Assembly (NCBI GenBank): GCA_030411725.1
Contig: MU839834.1
Span: forward strand, 1,364,001-1,428,000
DNA from: Echria macrotheca
Taxonomy: Eukaryota > Ascomycota > Sordariomycetes > Sordariales > Schizotheciaceae
Length of the DNA: 64,000 nt
Reading direction: 5' to 3'
Notes under the pieces: model-generated
What the model saw: only the letters and a program-made list of their open reading frames with translations
Databases searched by the model: none
What the model was told of the DNA's origin: nothing
Translations under genes and position numbers: made by a program
Shown here: in pieces, positions 23,923 through 35,301 of the stretch
Position numbering within the stretch: position 1 is the stretch's first letter
Layout of the letters: each line of letters starts with the position of its first letter

Positions 23923-25883
23923 TCAAAGCTCATCCAAGTCCGGCCGTCTTATCGTCCACGACCTGGGCGCCACCGGCAGGCCAATGTAGAATTGCCATAA
24001 CCGCTGCATCTCGGAGCTGATAACATGCCAGCTGCAACATTGTTAGCCAATCCTCGACAACTCCACCATCAACAACTTACATCATTCCTGGCGTCCTGAC
24101 CCAGCTCTTCAGCACCGCCTTTACAATCTTGGCGAGCTCCCCAATTTCCTCGTCAAGCATATCTTTGAATGTCGTCTCGTGGTATTCCGGGGGCTCATGG
24201 TCCTTGATTTCCTCATCAACTCTCTCCGAAGGCCTTGACGCCGTCGTCTGAGACGTTGAAGCCGATGGCTGGCCGGACACCGGCGTCGGTACCAGACCTT
24301 GCTTCTCCGCTGGGCCGGACAGCACGTTTACCGTCGTCTGCTCAACTTTTTCCACCACCGGTGCTTTATTGTCCTCCACCATGGCCCTGAACTCCTGGAC
24401 AGCGGCGAGACTACTGCTCAATCGAGCATACGTGTTGAAGAGCGCCACAAGCTCCGTACGCTTGAGCAACGGCGGTTCCGGTTGGTTATTGTTGTCAAAC
24501 TCAAAGAGGACCTTGAGAGCTGCCCCATAGCCGGCCGTTTGAAGCTTGCCCCACAACCGGCATTTGTCGCACCCAACGCAGTCCATCAACCGACTCACGT
24601 TGCGGAACCGGTTACGGAAATCCTCCTTGAGAGACGGACCCTCGCCATTCTTGAACATCAAGCTCTCGTCGAAAATCTGCGGGACCGATGCCGCTTTCTC
24701 CGTAACGGCCAGCACCTTGGCACGAGTCGCTTCGTCCTGGCTTCGGTCTCCCATACAGAAAGTATAGTCCTTCTGGGACAGATAAGGTCCCAGTTTGGCG
24801 ATGGCACGGGTCAGCAACGCATAGTTGAAATAAAGATTGCTGATCCGATCCGGAAACTTGTGGAGACGGTTCACGTAGCAATCGACGTTAGGTTGCCACT
24901 GACCAGTGGTCTGGTTGAGAAAATCCCAGCAGAGATGAGTCGAGATGCTGGCGTGCATCCCCGACATGACGCGGTAGAAAACTCGCTTCTCCAAGCATTC
25001 GTCCTCGGCTTCCAGACCCGTCTTGGCCACGAATGGCGTGAGTGGATTTTGCTGGCGCTCTCGTTCGAGAAGCTGTTGACGCCCGACCGCGTCAATCACG
25101 GCCTTGAAATCCATCGCAGCCGGGCCCTTGGGCGTTTCGACCTTACCGAGAGACGCCGAGTTGGGGAATGAGCTCTTCTGGAAACAATTCTCGCGGTAGA
25201 TGGCGTCCCATACTTGTCTCGCACCGTCGCCCGCATAACCGGTGAAGCGCTCCGGATTGCGAAGCAAGCTCACATAGTCTCCCTTGGAGGCTGAACTCTC
25301 GTCCTCGGGAACGCAATAGTCCCGGTCGTCGCACTCATCGTCGTATTCGACCACGCAGCTCTCTCCGACATGTTCGCCAAGCCCGCCTTGTAGCGGCTTC
25401 TTCAGTTCCGTTCGTTGCACGCTCTTCCCCGGGTGTGTCGCCCTCGGGCCCTCCAGCTTTCCCAGCTCGCTCGCTCGCCATACTTCGGGGATGTCTTCTT
25501 CATTGTCGAGCGTCTCGACAGCGCAGGCGATGTTGCCGCACATGCCATTTCCGTCATCCCAGAACGGACATGTCTTGTGGAAGAGGTTTAGGCGATAATG
25601 GGAAAAGAAGTCGGTCGTCTGCACCAGGTCATCGACCGCGGGCTTCACTATGTGATTGAGCCGCTCGAGCGTAGAGTAGGAGGCGCAGGCATCGCTAACA
25701 ATGGCTTTTGGAGAGATCTATGGAGACGGAGTTAGCGGATCATGGAGCGCAAGCCAAGGAACAACTGCGACAGAAACATACCGCGCAAGCCTCAGAGCCA
25801 TCTTGTGAACTTGGTCCGCATTGCACCTGCGGCGCCCAGAGCGCAAACAGCGACAGATAAAAGTGTCGAGCAGCCGACTTCAT
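23923..25883 (-). CDS. ERO1: ER oxidoreductin Ero1
   Basis: 615-residue FAD-dependent thiol oxidase of the ER lumen that re-oxidises protein disulfide isomerase and passes electrons to O2. Exons: 25883-25782, 25717-24081 and 24031-23923; introns of 64 and 49 nt. Exon 1 encodes a signal peptide (MKSAARHFYLSLFALWAPQVQC). The shuttle cysteines are C94 and C99 (MCGNIACAVE) and the active-site CxxCxxC is C414-V-G-C417-D-K-C420, followed by RLWGKLQ. The FAD-domain segment GMHASISTHLCWDFLN is intact. The last exon supplies WHVISSEMQRLWQFYIGLP and ends in DLDEL, which resembles but is not a perfect HDEL/KDEL retrieval signal. A variable Ser/Thr-rich insert lies near the C terminus. Confidence 0.96.
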
Positions 25884-27090
25884 GGTGCGCCGGATTCGAA
25901 GCCCAACCCGTGGACCCGCGACGGAAAAAAGAGTAGGAGTGTAGAATATGGCCGCTCCTGACGCCCGGGTGTTTGAAAGAAACTCCTTTGTGGTTTGCTG
26001 TTCGGAAAGGTGGCCAACAGGCTGTCAATACCACGAATGCCCACTGCGGATCATCGGACGATGATGACACTGTTCTCTTATCGATAGGCAATCCCGGTCG
26101 AAACACGGAAGGGTACACCGTCGGCGCTTGCAACGAAGAGAAACACTCGAGAACAAAATCACTGGGCCGAGTGGTCTTTTATCTGGCTATCCGAGAGAAT
26201 GGCATGACCTTCTTGGCGTTGGCCTGTCGGAATGGAGAAGTCGAGAGGCAAGCGAGGCGCAGACATGTAGCAGTTGAAACTGTGTCCATTTGGAAAATCA
26301 GCAGATGTGAAATGCCGACAAGACGATTTGCGGCAACCGGATTACTCAGAATTTGTCGACGGCGCCGAACCTTCCTCCGAACCGGGAATACGGCCAGAAA
26401 ATAAATGCAAATAACCCAATCCGCCCTCGTCTTAATCAATCCTCAATGAGGGGTGCTCAGATTGATCGGAGTCGCGTGTTGCGGGCTGGAAGCTCGATGC
26501 GCCCAGTATCTTATCGGGAACGTGGCTGTCGTCTGACGCAACAAACCCGATTCGAACCCCTCCTCACCCCTGCTCATAGCACCGAGACTTATGAAGCTTC
26601 AAAGAATAAACATGCATAGGGACGCGCGATGATTTCACAGTCGATGTTTATCGTGGCGCTCCGGCTACGGCCGCGGCTATCGACATATCAACAAACCACT
26701 GCCCGTCAAAAACCATCCGAACCTGGTCGTCATGCCTGAACCGCTGTATCCCGCGCATTTTCCCTTCATTATCCTGCATGCAAGACCCAAGTCCGTCCGC
26801 GTGACCGCCAAACACCCTGTCAAGATCCATGCCAGACACGTCCTCAGGTCCAGGACTCTCACCGCTTGACAGAGACCGCCACAGCAGCTCGTCCGAGAGG
26901 TTGCCGACCCGGGAACAAGTTGTCAAGTCGAGCTTGGAGCAAATCAAAATGGTAGCAAGGCCAGCGTCTCCGGCTTACAGGCTCCCATCCTCGTCTAAAG
27001 TTGAGAATCGCTATGCAGTCGTCATTATCGTGGTAAAGCCAAATATCGTACAGGTCTCGGGATAATCGCTCGTCGCATTGACCTTGTCGC
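25884..27090. other. Intergenic region upstream of ERO1, downstream of CKS1
   Basis: 1.2 kb holding the ERO1 promoter and CKS1 3' UTR. A tRNA-like GATTCGAACCCC near 26550 does not fold as a tRNA. A minus-strand frame at 26648-26947 has no ATG at its start and no known motif. No gene called. Confidence 0.55.
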
Positions 27091-27603
27091 TCACTGCGGG
27101 GGCTGATAATTCAGAGGGCGCCTGTCATGTGTTAGCTGCGGCCGAAATGTGACTGCTCGAGACCGGTAACTCACTTGAACAGCAGAATGTGCGGCTCGGG
27201 CTCATGCACTTCGTAATGCTCCCAGCCGAGACTCTGTTGATTGTCAGTCGTCCGACTCGCTGCTCCTAGCCAGCCAGCGGTGCCTACCTGTGTGATTCCC
27301 ATTCCGCGCCACTCTTCCTCCCACAAAAGCTTCAGGGTGCCCTTGGACTTATCGTGGTAATCTGACGGTATAGCCTTCAGCATGGCCTTGGGAAGCTGGA
27401 CGTGGCGGTACTCGAACTCGCTGTCGGAGTAGCTAGAGTGGGTAAGCAAGGGCCGGGCAGAGAATCGCGTTGCCAACATACCGGTTAGAGTAGTGAATTG
27501 AGTCGATAAACTCGTCGAGGCGCAAGCGCTCGCTCTCAGTGAGAGGCCGCGGCACAGGATTGCGCCGCGTTGTGTCGATACCCATCTCCTCGGGAGTGGA
27601 CAT
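27091..27603 (-). CDS. CKS1: Cyclin-dependent kinase regulatory subunit Cks1
   Basis: 118-residue Cks/Suc1 adaptor that binds Cdk1 and phosphorylated substrates to allow multisite phosphorylation in the cell cycle. Four exons: 27603-27482, 27432-27288, 27233-27175 and 27121-27091. Family signatures: YSDSEFEYRHVQLPK (first Cks signature, phosphate-binding residues), WRGMGITQSLGWEHYEVHEP (hinge, HxPEPH-like loop) and EPHILLFKRPLNYQPPQ at the end. The last nine or so residues come only from exon 4; reading through the third intron would stop right after LLFK. The N terminus MSTPEEMGIDTTRRNP is a fungal extension. Head-to-head with RSC4 (925 bp apart). Confidence 0.95.
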
Positions 27604-28528
27604 TTTGGGTGTTGTGGTTGGTGGGATCTCTGGGTCCCAAGTCGGTCGTGTTGTTTTGGTGAAGATGAAGTTTGACAGGAAGAAACGACGTGTTGCTTCT
27701 TATATTACGCGTAAAATTGTGAGCCCTAGCTCCGAGTCGGCGAGCAGCGCGACAGCTCGGCGAGACCGTCGAGGTCCGCCCGGGGAAGCGGCGAGGAAGT
27801 TTGTCGACAGCAACTTTGACACTGCACCTAGCGAATTGAATGCGGGATCGAGTAAAGGCAAGAACGTTAAAAAGAGCTTTGTGAATGAATTCCTAAAGAT
27901 AAGCTGCGAGGGCGTCAGGAATCGCGGGCGGTGAGCGCGGCGTGGAGAGAAAGACTTGGCGATGGTGAAGACGATGGGAAAGTTGTCCGTGGTAAACAAA
28001 TCGGCTCACATGGTGTTTTGGCTGTCCCACTTGCCCACCTTTCAACTTTCAACCCCTCACTGCCCACGGACTAGGACTCACTACCGGCCAGCTGACATCA
28101 GCTGTCAAGCCAAAAACCAGACACGCTTTTGGGCTGGCCGTGTTTGCTGGCAAGAAACTCTGCCACGGTTCTGCTCGACAAAAACGACAGGAAGCCCACA
28201 GCAAACCGTCAAACCTGGGATGGTGCTGCAGTTGTTTTGCGCATCCATACCGCCAACCCCTTATTGGTCCTGATTTTTTTCTCCAAGAACTCTGGGGTTT
28301 GTCAATTGGATTCCGGCGCCATTGTGCAACGCAAGCTTCCGCTCACGGCAGATCGCGGTTTTCTTTGCGCGCCTGCAGAACAATCAAATCACCAAACGCG
28401 TCCCAACTGCGACGACATCCTTGAGGATCCGCAACAACCAGCGTGCAAGAGCAGCAGTCTACCTTCACCCAACTACGTGATAGTGCCATCGGCGACATCC
28501 TTTCGTGTAACCAAGCCGCACTTCCGCG
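27604..28528. other. Divergent promoter region CKS1 / RSC4
   Basis: 925 bp between two divergent start codons. A plus-strand frame across 27539-27934 overlaps CKS1 exon 1 and shows no family motif; it is treated as chance. No other feature seen. Confidence 0.6.
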
Positions 28529-30997
28529 ATGGATAACAACAAGCGGAAGGCGGCGAGCTCTGTCGCAACCGGCATCACAGACGGCGACGACCGCGCCGCG
28601 AAGAGGCGGAAGATCCCCGGTGTAAGTTGTGCGCCAGTGCCTTTCCCTCAGCCCTGCCGCATGCCTTTGAACTGCACCCTTCACTGCAGAATGGCAACTT
28701 CCTTCCCCGGCCCTACGCATATTCCGGCAGCTCTCGCAGCTGTATGTCATATCACCAACGATTCTGACCATGGATACAGCCGCCTACAGATTACGACCTC
28801 TCCAAGGGCGAAAGCTATGAATCCACCACGTCCTATGGACTCCATTTCCTGGAGATGATCCGCAGAACTAAAGACAAAAAGTACATTCCCAGTGTGTCAT
28901 GATTGGCGAACATGACTGACAGCTTGACCGCGCAGTGGACGAACGGTGGCCGACTACTTCGAGAACCTGCTGCCACAGTTGGGCAACGAGCACTATTACA
29001 GCCGCATTCGGATGCCTATCTCGCTCAAGACAATCGAACACAAACTCCATAACCAGGAGTTTGCCAACCTCTCGGAGCTCGAAAGCTATTTTAAGCGCAT
29101 GGTTACCAATGCAAAAGAGTACTATAGCAAAGGCTCTGAAGTATTCGAAGATGCCGAGCGCGTCCGCAAGGCGCTCAGCAACTACATGACCAAGACCAAC
29201 CCCGCCTATAAATTGATTCCCGGCTACAGTTGCCAGGCGGCACCGATCCCCGAGGATCTTGCTGCCGAGGGGCACCGTAAGAAACAGCATGCTAATGTCG
29301 GCGACGAAGATGCCGACGGGGACGATGATGCTGACGGCAAGGGGGACGATGATGCTGACGGCAAGGGGGACGATGATGACGACGACGATGGCGAGGACGA
29401 GGACGGCGGGAGCAGCCGCAAGAGTATCGTCTTGAAAAAGAAGAGCCAGGGCAAGTCGCGAAGGCACAGCTCCACACCGGTTCGCAGGACCGAGAAATCC
29501 AGGGGGAAGACGGACCATGAGTACGAAGGGGTGCCGTACAAAGGTCTCACCTTCCAACAAGCGCAGGAAAAAATCGTCGAGGAGCTCATCCGGAAACCTG
29601 ATGGACCGTAAGTTGACAACTCCCGTCACGTTTTACTTGGCTAATATGGCAGTGATCCGTATTTCCTGGATTTTATCAATCTGCCCGCACGATCTTATAG
29701 GGATTACTTCGCCGTCATCGATAATCCCCTCTCTCTCAAGGGCTTGCAGAAGCAGGTGAAAGGAGTCCATGGCCGTCAGCCTGCCACCGGCATCAGCGAT
29801 TTCAAGAGCTGGGCCGCATTCGAGGAGCGTGCAAGGCTGCTGTGGGACAATGCGCACTTTTACAACGAGGAGGGCAGCGTTATTTACAACCTGGCCACCA
29901 AACTAAAGGTACGTTTCGGCTTCTTTTCCATTGAAGTCACGAACTCACATGTTTTTAGGAATGCTTCGAAAACGAGGTCAAGGAAGCCAAGGCTGTTGTT
30001 CAAGAGCCTCCGCAGCCTAAGATCAAGCTCAAGGTTCCCCCAGCCCAAGAGACGACGCCTGCACCTAGCACGAAGAAGATTACTATCCATGTCGCCAAAA
30101 GCAGCGGCGCTCCATCGCCGGCACTTCCGAGCGGCCAGTCGAGTGATTCGAGTCGCGTCGAGGCTGCTCCTGATATGGACAGAGCATTGCCCCTGGGACC
30201 TGCGACGGGAAACCTTATCCCCCAGCATCCCCAACATTCCCAGATCGACAAGGCAAGGAGTTTCTCGGGTCCGCCCCCCGGCACGCCGATGGGGCCACTT
30301 GGTCACGCAGGAAATGTGGCACAACCGCTGGCCATGGCGCCCAAAGTCAACGGCGCGACGTTTGTGCATCCGCCGAATGGAGTTGCCGTCCCGGGCCAAG
30401 CCCCTCATCCTCAGCAGGGCATGCCGGTTTCCAACGGTCACCATCCGGCTCAGGCACTCCCCCCTCCGATCTATGACAACAAAGTCCGGGCTCCAGGCAG
30501 AGGTAAGCAGACCACTTGAGATATCCCGACGTGGCGATCTAATGCTAGATGTAGGACTTGCCGACGCACTGATTCAGAGTGTTTTGATCCGCACACTCTA
30601 TGGCGTGCCCGTTCCGCCCGAACGGAGGTTCAGACTGGAAATCCTCGCACACCCGACATTGGCGCAGCAGAATCTTACGGTGCATATTCCAGCAAATCAG
30701 TACAAGCTTCAGATCATCCCAAAGCTTGCTCCACTCGAACAACAGCAGCGCCACCATCGGCTTTTCGTGACAATGAATGGTCACCTGGTCAGTCGTGGGA
30801 CACCGACGCCTGCGCCTGATGACCCCTTGCCGCCGAACGCGCTGGTCTTCGAGGTCGGCCTCCAGCCTGGCACAAGCGTCATCGTTATTACGCTGGTTAG
30901 TGCTCTGCCGAAGGGCGAAAAGCTGCCCAACGGCTCGGATTGTGAGCTCGAGAGAATCACTATCAATGCCCACCTTTCGAAATTCAGCACTTCCTAG
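28529..30997 (+). CDS. RSC4: Tandem-bromodomain RSC complex subunit Rsc4
   Basis: 716-residue nuclear subunit of the RSC/SWI-SNF-type remodeler that binds acetylated histones. Seven exons: 28529-28621, 28690-28741, 28790-28880, 28936-29607, 29653-29908, 29959-30502 and 30555-30997, all with good splice sites. Bromodomain 1 (exons 3-4) shows GRTVADYFENLLPQ, YYSRIRMPISLKTIEHKL and MVTNAKEYYSKGSEVFEDA. Bromodomain 2 (exons 4-5) shows SYRDYFAVIDNPLSLKGLQK and LLWDNAHFYNEEGSVIYNLA. Between them lies an acidic and basic linker with a 24-bp tandem repeat. The Pro/Gly-rich segment of exon 6 leads to a conserved C-terminal Rsc4 domain (LADALIQSVLIRTL... to LERITINAHLSKF). Exons 2 and 3 are the least certain; an alternative joins exon 1 directly to CCGCCTACAG at 28780. 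Confidence 0.92.
29321..29368 (+). repeat. 24-bp tandem duplication coding DDDADGKG in RSC4
   Basis: Two perfect 24-bp units encode DDDADGKG twice and run into a further acidic Asp stretch, in the linker between the two bromodomains. In frame, so length change here would alter linker charge only. Confidence 0.9.
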
Positions 30998-31618
30998 GCG
31001 TATCAGATGGTACACTAGGAGGATGTTGTCGAATCCGGTCCCTTTTTTCTCTCTTTTTTTGGGTGTGCAGTATATGGTGTCTGGTAGGATGAGTCTGGTA
31101 GGAGCCCGGGGTTTGTGGCAGGGGCAACAGCGGACAAAGGGGTATCGGATGGGCAATACCCGGATTTCGGCGGCGTTGGAGGGGAGATCTGGCTTTATTA
31201 GCGGGACTAATACCACCTAGTGAGGAGTGGATTTGCCCTATAGGGTAGAGAGTCAGCAACTGGCTCGGTTTGATTTCATGATGGAATGAAGAGATTTGTT
31301 GTCACAAAAGTGAAAGCCACGATTGTGGCCGAAAGCGGAAGTTGTTGTATTTGGGTTTTGTTTCTGCTTCCGGCCCTGTCACGTTGTCTTTGTTACCTGT
31401 CCATGGACAACACTGCAGCATTCTTTCTTTGATGGCTTATGAGAGCTTATACTTGGGTGAGCCGGAGATCATCACTATAGGTAAGTAATCACAATCAAGA
31501 TTTACCAATTGACAGCCAGGAAGAAGCGGTGAAGTTGGAAGCATCCCGACGACGACGACATACTAGGTACCTACATATTTCACTTTTTTACATACCAAAA
31601 GAAAAAAACCATAACAAG
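30998..31618. other. Intergenic region RSC4 to unknown membrane protein gene
   Basis: 621 bp in a tandem arrangement: RSC4 3' UTR, then the promoter of the next gene. Nothing else supported. Confidence 0.6.
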
Positions 31619-33984
31619 ATGGACGACGACGAGAGCAACAACAACAACAGTCTCCACCTCCGCGGCGGCTCGATCGACGGCATGTACCGCGCCAACGTGG
31701 CGCGGCAGCGGCAGGCCGACCAGAAGGCCAAGCAGCCCAAGATCTACGGGAAAGTGCCGAAGTCGCTGGCGGTCAAGGCGACGCAGAACGCGTGGAGCAA
31801 GAAGTGGAAGGTTCCGCCGCTTGACTCGACGCGTATCAATCTGATTGCGCGGTTGGGGATTGATGAGGGGCCGTCGGGGGCACAATTTGGTGGGGACGGC
31901 GATGGCGGTGATGGTGGCGGTGGTGCTGCCGGTGCTGCCGGTGCTGGTGGTGCTGGTGGCGCTGCTGGGGCTGCTGGGGCTGCTGGGGCTGCTGGTGGTG
32001 CTGGTGGTGCTGGTGGTGCTGCCGGTGCCGCTGCTGGTGATGGTGGTGATGGCGGTGGTGGTCCGGCAGCGGCAGTGGTCCCGGAGACGCCTGGGAATCG
32101 AGACTTGAGAAAGGCGTTGAGCGGGAACTGGAAGCCCAGGCGGCTCGGGTTCTACATGAAGTGGACGGACCCGGGCGAGATCGACGACGAGTGGTACCAG
32201 ATGCTGTTTGTGCACCTGATCCTGCGTATCTCCAAGCTCGTGGACAAGTATTTCGGGTACGCCGGGGAGCTACAGAAGCCCGCGGGCAAGAGGTCGATCT
32301 GGCGCGGCGTCAAGGGCGGCAAGTTCTCGCCCGCGTTCATCGAGTATGTCATGCAGGTCGCGGTGCCGGACAACTATATGGGCGGCTGGGACGGCTTGCT
32401 CCTGAAATATCCGCAGAGGAAGCACCTCCTCCAGGGGGTCTTTGCGAAGGCGCTGCAGGTCAATGTGTTTGATACTTTGCTTTTCGGGGCGGATGGGGAC
32501 GCGGAAAAGGTGCTTGACGCCCAGGACGAGGGGTTCTTGAATCTGGAAGGTGAGGAGATCAAAAATCCTCGGAGTTCATGTCAGGTCTGGCTAACCATCG
32601 GATGTGTGTAGGATTCCATCGCACCGACCTCCGCAGCCAGTCGGTCCGGGCGACGCTGGCCGGTAAGACGCTGCCGATCAAGTTCTGGCCGGCAGTGGAC
32701 CGGTTGACGTTCCAGATGGCGGAGCTGCTGCTTCCCGCCCTGAAGCTCATGGACTACAACTTTCAACAGAGCCGGAATGTGACACTCCGCAGCCTGTACC
32801 AGGACTTGCACAACGTCGTGTCCGAGGCTGGCTACCTATCCATCGGGATCCGGTGGTCGTCGCATATCTTCCGTTTCAACTGGCCGACGCCGGGTCTCAG
32901 CTGGGAGCTCGACCAGTCCAACAGCGACCCCAACGTGTTGAAGGAGTCCGAGACGGCACGGCGCGCGGCCGAGGCGGCGGCGGAGGCGTGGGCGGCCGCC
33001 GAGAGGGCCAGGAGGAGGAGGAGACGACGCGGCAATAACCCAGCCGGGGGCGGCAACAACCCAGCCGGAGGCGGCAACAACCCAGCCGGGGCCGGTAATA
33101 ACCCAGCCGGGGCCGGTAACAACCCAGCCGGGGCTGGTAACAACCCAGCCGGGGCTGGTAACAACCCAGCCGGGGCCGGTAATAACCCAGCCGGGGCTGG
33201 CAACAACCCAGCCGGGGCCGGTAACAATGCGGGGAGACGGGAGAGCAGAACACTTGGGGAACGTATCAAGGCGGTGATTCCTGCCTTCTTGGCGAAGCGG
33301 CTTTTTTCAACCCGCGACAACGACCAGGAGCAACCGGCGGTCACGCCCTCGTACATGGGCAAAGTCCACATTGCGTGCACCCCGACCTTCCAGCGCCATG
33401 CGCCGACGTCGCGCGTCTCGCTGGGCCTCCCGGCCGGCACGAACACCACCGAGCTTGTCAAGTCGCAGGTCATCTACTTCTACGGCCGCATCGACCCGGT
33501 GGGCGAGCAGGCCGACCTGCCCAAGGCGCCGCTGGACAAGATCGCACGCGTCAAGCTGGGCGGGGGATGGTGGAAGTCGACCAAGAGAACAGTCTCGTAC
33601 TTCTTCTCCAACGCCACCGCCAGCGCTTCCGGTGGCCGAGGCGCCGGCACCGCATGGAGCTCTGTGCTGGTTACTGTTGCCGTCATCGCATTCACGCTCG
33701 GCTTCTTAGCCGGCTTAGCATGCGGTATGCTCCTCGCCATCATCGGGTTGCACCACTTCCCGCTCGTGGACAGGGTACTATCGGCGTTCCAGAACTTTTG
33801 TTCCCGTGTTGGAAGGCGTTTTTGGAATTTTATAAAGAGCATCATCATCGTCGTGCTCGACTTGCTCATCGCGCTCGCGACGTTCCTCATGTTCCGCGTC
33901 AACAAGGTATTCTACGGTGTCACCAGGGCCGCCGTGATCACTTGGTGGTACTTCAGAGGGTCCAGGTCTACAAGAAGAGCATGA
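31619..33984 (+). CDS. Unrecognised repeat-bearing protein with C-terminal membrane helices
   Basis: 767 residues; exon 31619-32549, intron 32550-32611 (GTGAGG...GTGTAG), exon 32612-33984. The start is the ATG of MDDDESNNNN; the frame extends upstream without ATG. I do not recognise the family. Order of parts: basic N terminus (KAKQPKIYGKVPKSLAVKA); pure Gly/Ala/Asp stretch near residues 85-152; a compact-looking region with Trp and aromatic residues (RRLGFYMKWTDPGEIDDEWY, GLSWELDQSN) to about 410; an Ala/Glu then Arg-rich segment; nine heptads NNPAG[GA]G at 452-514; and two predicted membrane stretches near 660-690 (VTVAVIAFTLGFLAGLACG) and 721-738 (IIIVVLDLLIALATFLMF). Codon choice matches the neighbours and the intron preserves the frame, so it looks like a real gene. 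Function unknown. Confidence 0.8.
33034..33222 (+). repeat. 21-bp minisatellite, nine units, coding NNPAG[GA]G
   Basis: Nine contiguous 21-bp units (189 bp) inside the unknown protein gene; the first two units encode NNPAGGG and the next seven NNPAGAG. The unit is a multiple of three, so copy-number change keeps the frame. Third-position differences between units (AAT/AAC, GGG/GGA, GCC/GCT) show the copies are not brand new. Confidence 0.95.
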
Positions 33985-34446
33985 GGGTCGTTGCGCGTCT
34001 TAAGAGGTTTTTTTTTGTGGAATCCCTCAAGCTTTCGCCGGTGCTTGGCAGCCTGACTGATAACATGCGCTGTGGATCGGACGTTAACATCTTTTGCTTT
34101 TTTTTTTCTTCTCTCAGTTTTGTTCCCTGGGTAGAATCAATACAAATTCTGTCGGAGGTTTGAATGGTGTTGTTGGTATGCTGACGTAATCTTGTCACCC
34201 GCTGCACACAAATCCCCGCTCAACTGGAGCGAGAGCTCCAATTTTCACGATAAGAAAAAAAGTCGAGATACGGACACAGCGAGCCTGCCGGCCTTGTTCG
34301 TATCGCATGCGCCCGGCAACTTCTCTCCTCCTCGACAAAATAAAAAGTTCGAATTAATTCCCCACACAAATCGCCATGTCGAACGGCATATAAGCTCTCT
34401 CCAACCCCTATCGCAAAGAGAAAAACATCCCCCAAAAGAAAAAAAA
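33985..34446. other. Intergenic region upstream of TMA23-like gene
   Basis: 462 bp between tandem genes. It has A-rich runs just before the downstream ATG, typical of fungal 5' UTRs. No other feature. Confidence 0.6.
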
Positions 34447-35157
34447 ATGGACGCGGCCGCCCTGCTCAAATCCCAAGGGTGGCGGGGAAAGGGCTTCTCG
34501 CTGCACCCGACGGACAACAAGATCGGCCTGGCCAAGCCGCTCCTCCTCTCGCGCAACACCGACGGCCGCGGCGTCGGCACCAAGCCGCACTACACGAGCG
34601 ACCAGTGGTGGCTGCACGCCTTCGACGAGAAGCTCAAGGGCCTCGACACGACGTCGGTCAAGGGCGCCGTCGTCCAGACGGTGAAGAGCGGCAAGCTCGA
34701 CCACGTCGTGACCTCGGCCAGCAGGGGAAAATATGCGGGCCTGTATGCGTCCTTTGTCCGGGGCGAGACAATGGTCGGGACAATGGATGCGCTGGTGCTG
34801 TCGTCGCCGGATGCGGAAGAGTCGACGACGACGACCACGGATGCCACCGCTACGCCGGTGAGCGATGGCGGCGAAAGTGACCAACGCCGCCGCCGCGAGC
34901 GGCCTAGGATACACAAAGAGGAAGAGACAAAGGAGGAGAGGCGGGCGAGGCGGGCGGCGCGGAGGTTGAAAAAGGAGGAGAGGGCGGCTAGGAAGGCGGC
35001 AGCCGCTGTTGCTGCGAAGGCCGCCAGGAAGGAGGCGAAAAGCGCGGGGAAAACTGCCGAGACAAAGGAAGAGAGGAGGGCGAGGAGAGCGGAGAGGAGG
35101 GCTAGGAAGGAGGCTCGGAGGAAACGGGAGGTTTCTATACGGGCGGCTGGGGGCTGA
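34447..35157 (+). CDS. TMA23: Tma23-like nucleolar G-patch protein
   Basis: 236-residue, intronless protein. The N-terminal ~50 residues resemble the G-patch of yeast Tma23, a nucleolar ribosome-biogenesis factor found with the translation machinery: LLKSQGWRGKGFSLHP, IGLAKPLLLSRNTDGRGVG, followed by SDQWWLHAFDEKLKGLD. A conserved YAGLYASFVRGETMVGTM block follows. After a Thr/Ser/Asp-rich linker the last ~90 residues are an extremely basic, Ala/Lys/Arg/Glu-rich helical tail with two copies of KEERRARRA, fitting rRNA or pre-ribosome binding and nuclear/nucleolar targeting. The start is an ATG after an A-run. The assignment to Tma23 rests on the G-patch flanking motifs; the role is known for yeast and inferred here. 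Confidence 0.82.
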   Translation: MDAAALLKSQGWRGKGFSLHPTDNKIGLAKPLLLSRNTDGRGVGTKPHYTSDQWWLHAFDEKLKGLDTTSVKGAVVQTVKSGKLDHVVTSASRGKYAGLYASFVRGETMVGTMDALVLSSPDAEESTTTTTDATATPVSDGGESDQRRRRERPRIHKEEETKEERRARRAARRLKKEERAARKAAAAVAAKAARKEAKSAGKTAETKEERRARRAERRARKEARRKREVSIRAAGG

Positions 35158-35301
35158 AGAAGGGTACCATTGAGTTAACTACGATACCATCTCTATTTGT
35201 CGAGCATTGAGCACCGAAACCCTGGGAAGCGTTTCACCGAGCAAACACTGCTCTTCATCTGGTTCGGGTTTACTTTTGGGAGACATTTGCAAAAGTCCCA
35301 A

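Noticed and set aside
26540..26570. tRNA-like GATTCGAACCCC
   Set aside because: The flanking bases do not form a five-pair T stem, and no D arm, anticodon arm or acceptor stem can be drawn on either strand.
26648..26947. 99-codon minus-strand frame downstream of CKS1
   Set aside because: Begins at TTG with no ATG at its 5' end; an adjacent frame with DLYDIWLYHDNDD also lacks a start. Insufficient support.
27661..27934. Plus-strand Lys/Arg/Ser-rich frame in the CKS1/RSC4 promoter
   Set aside because: Overlaps CKS1 exon 1 in its longer form and shows no motif.
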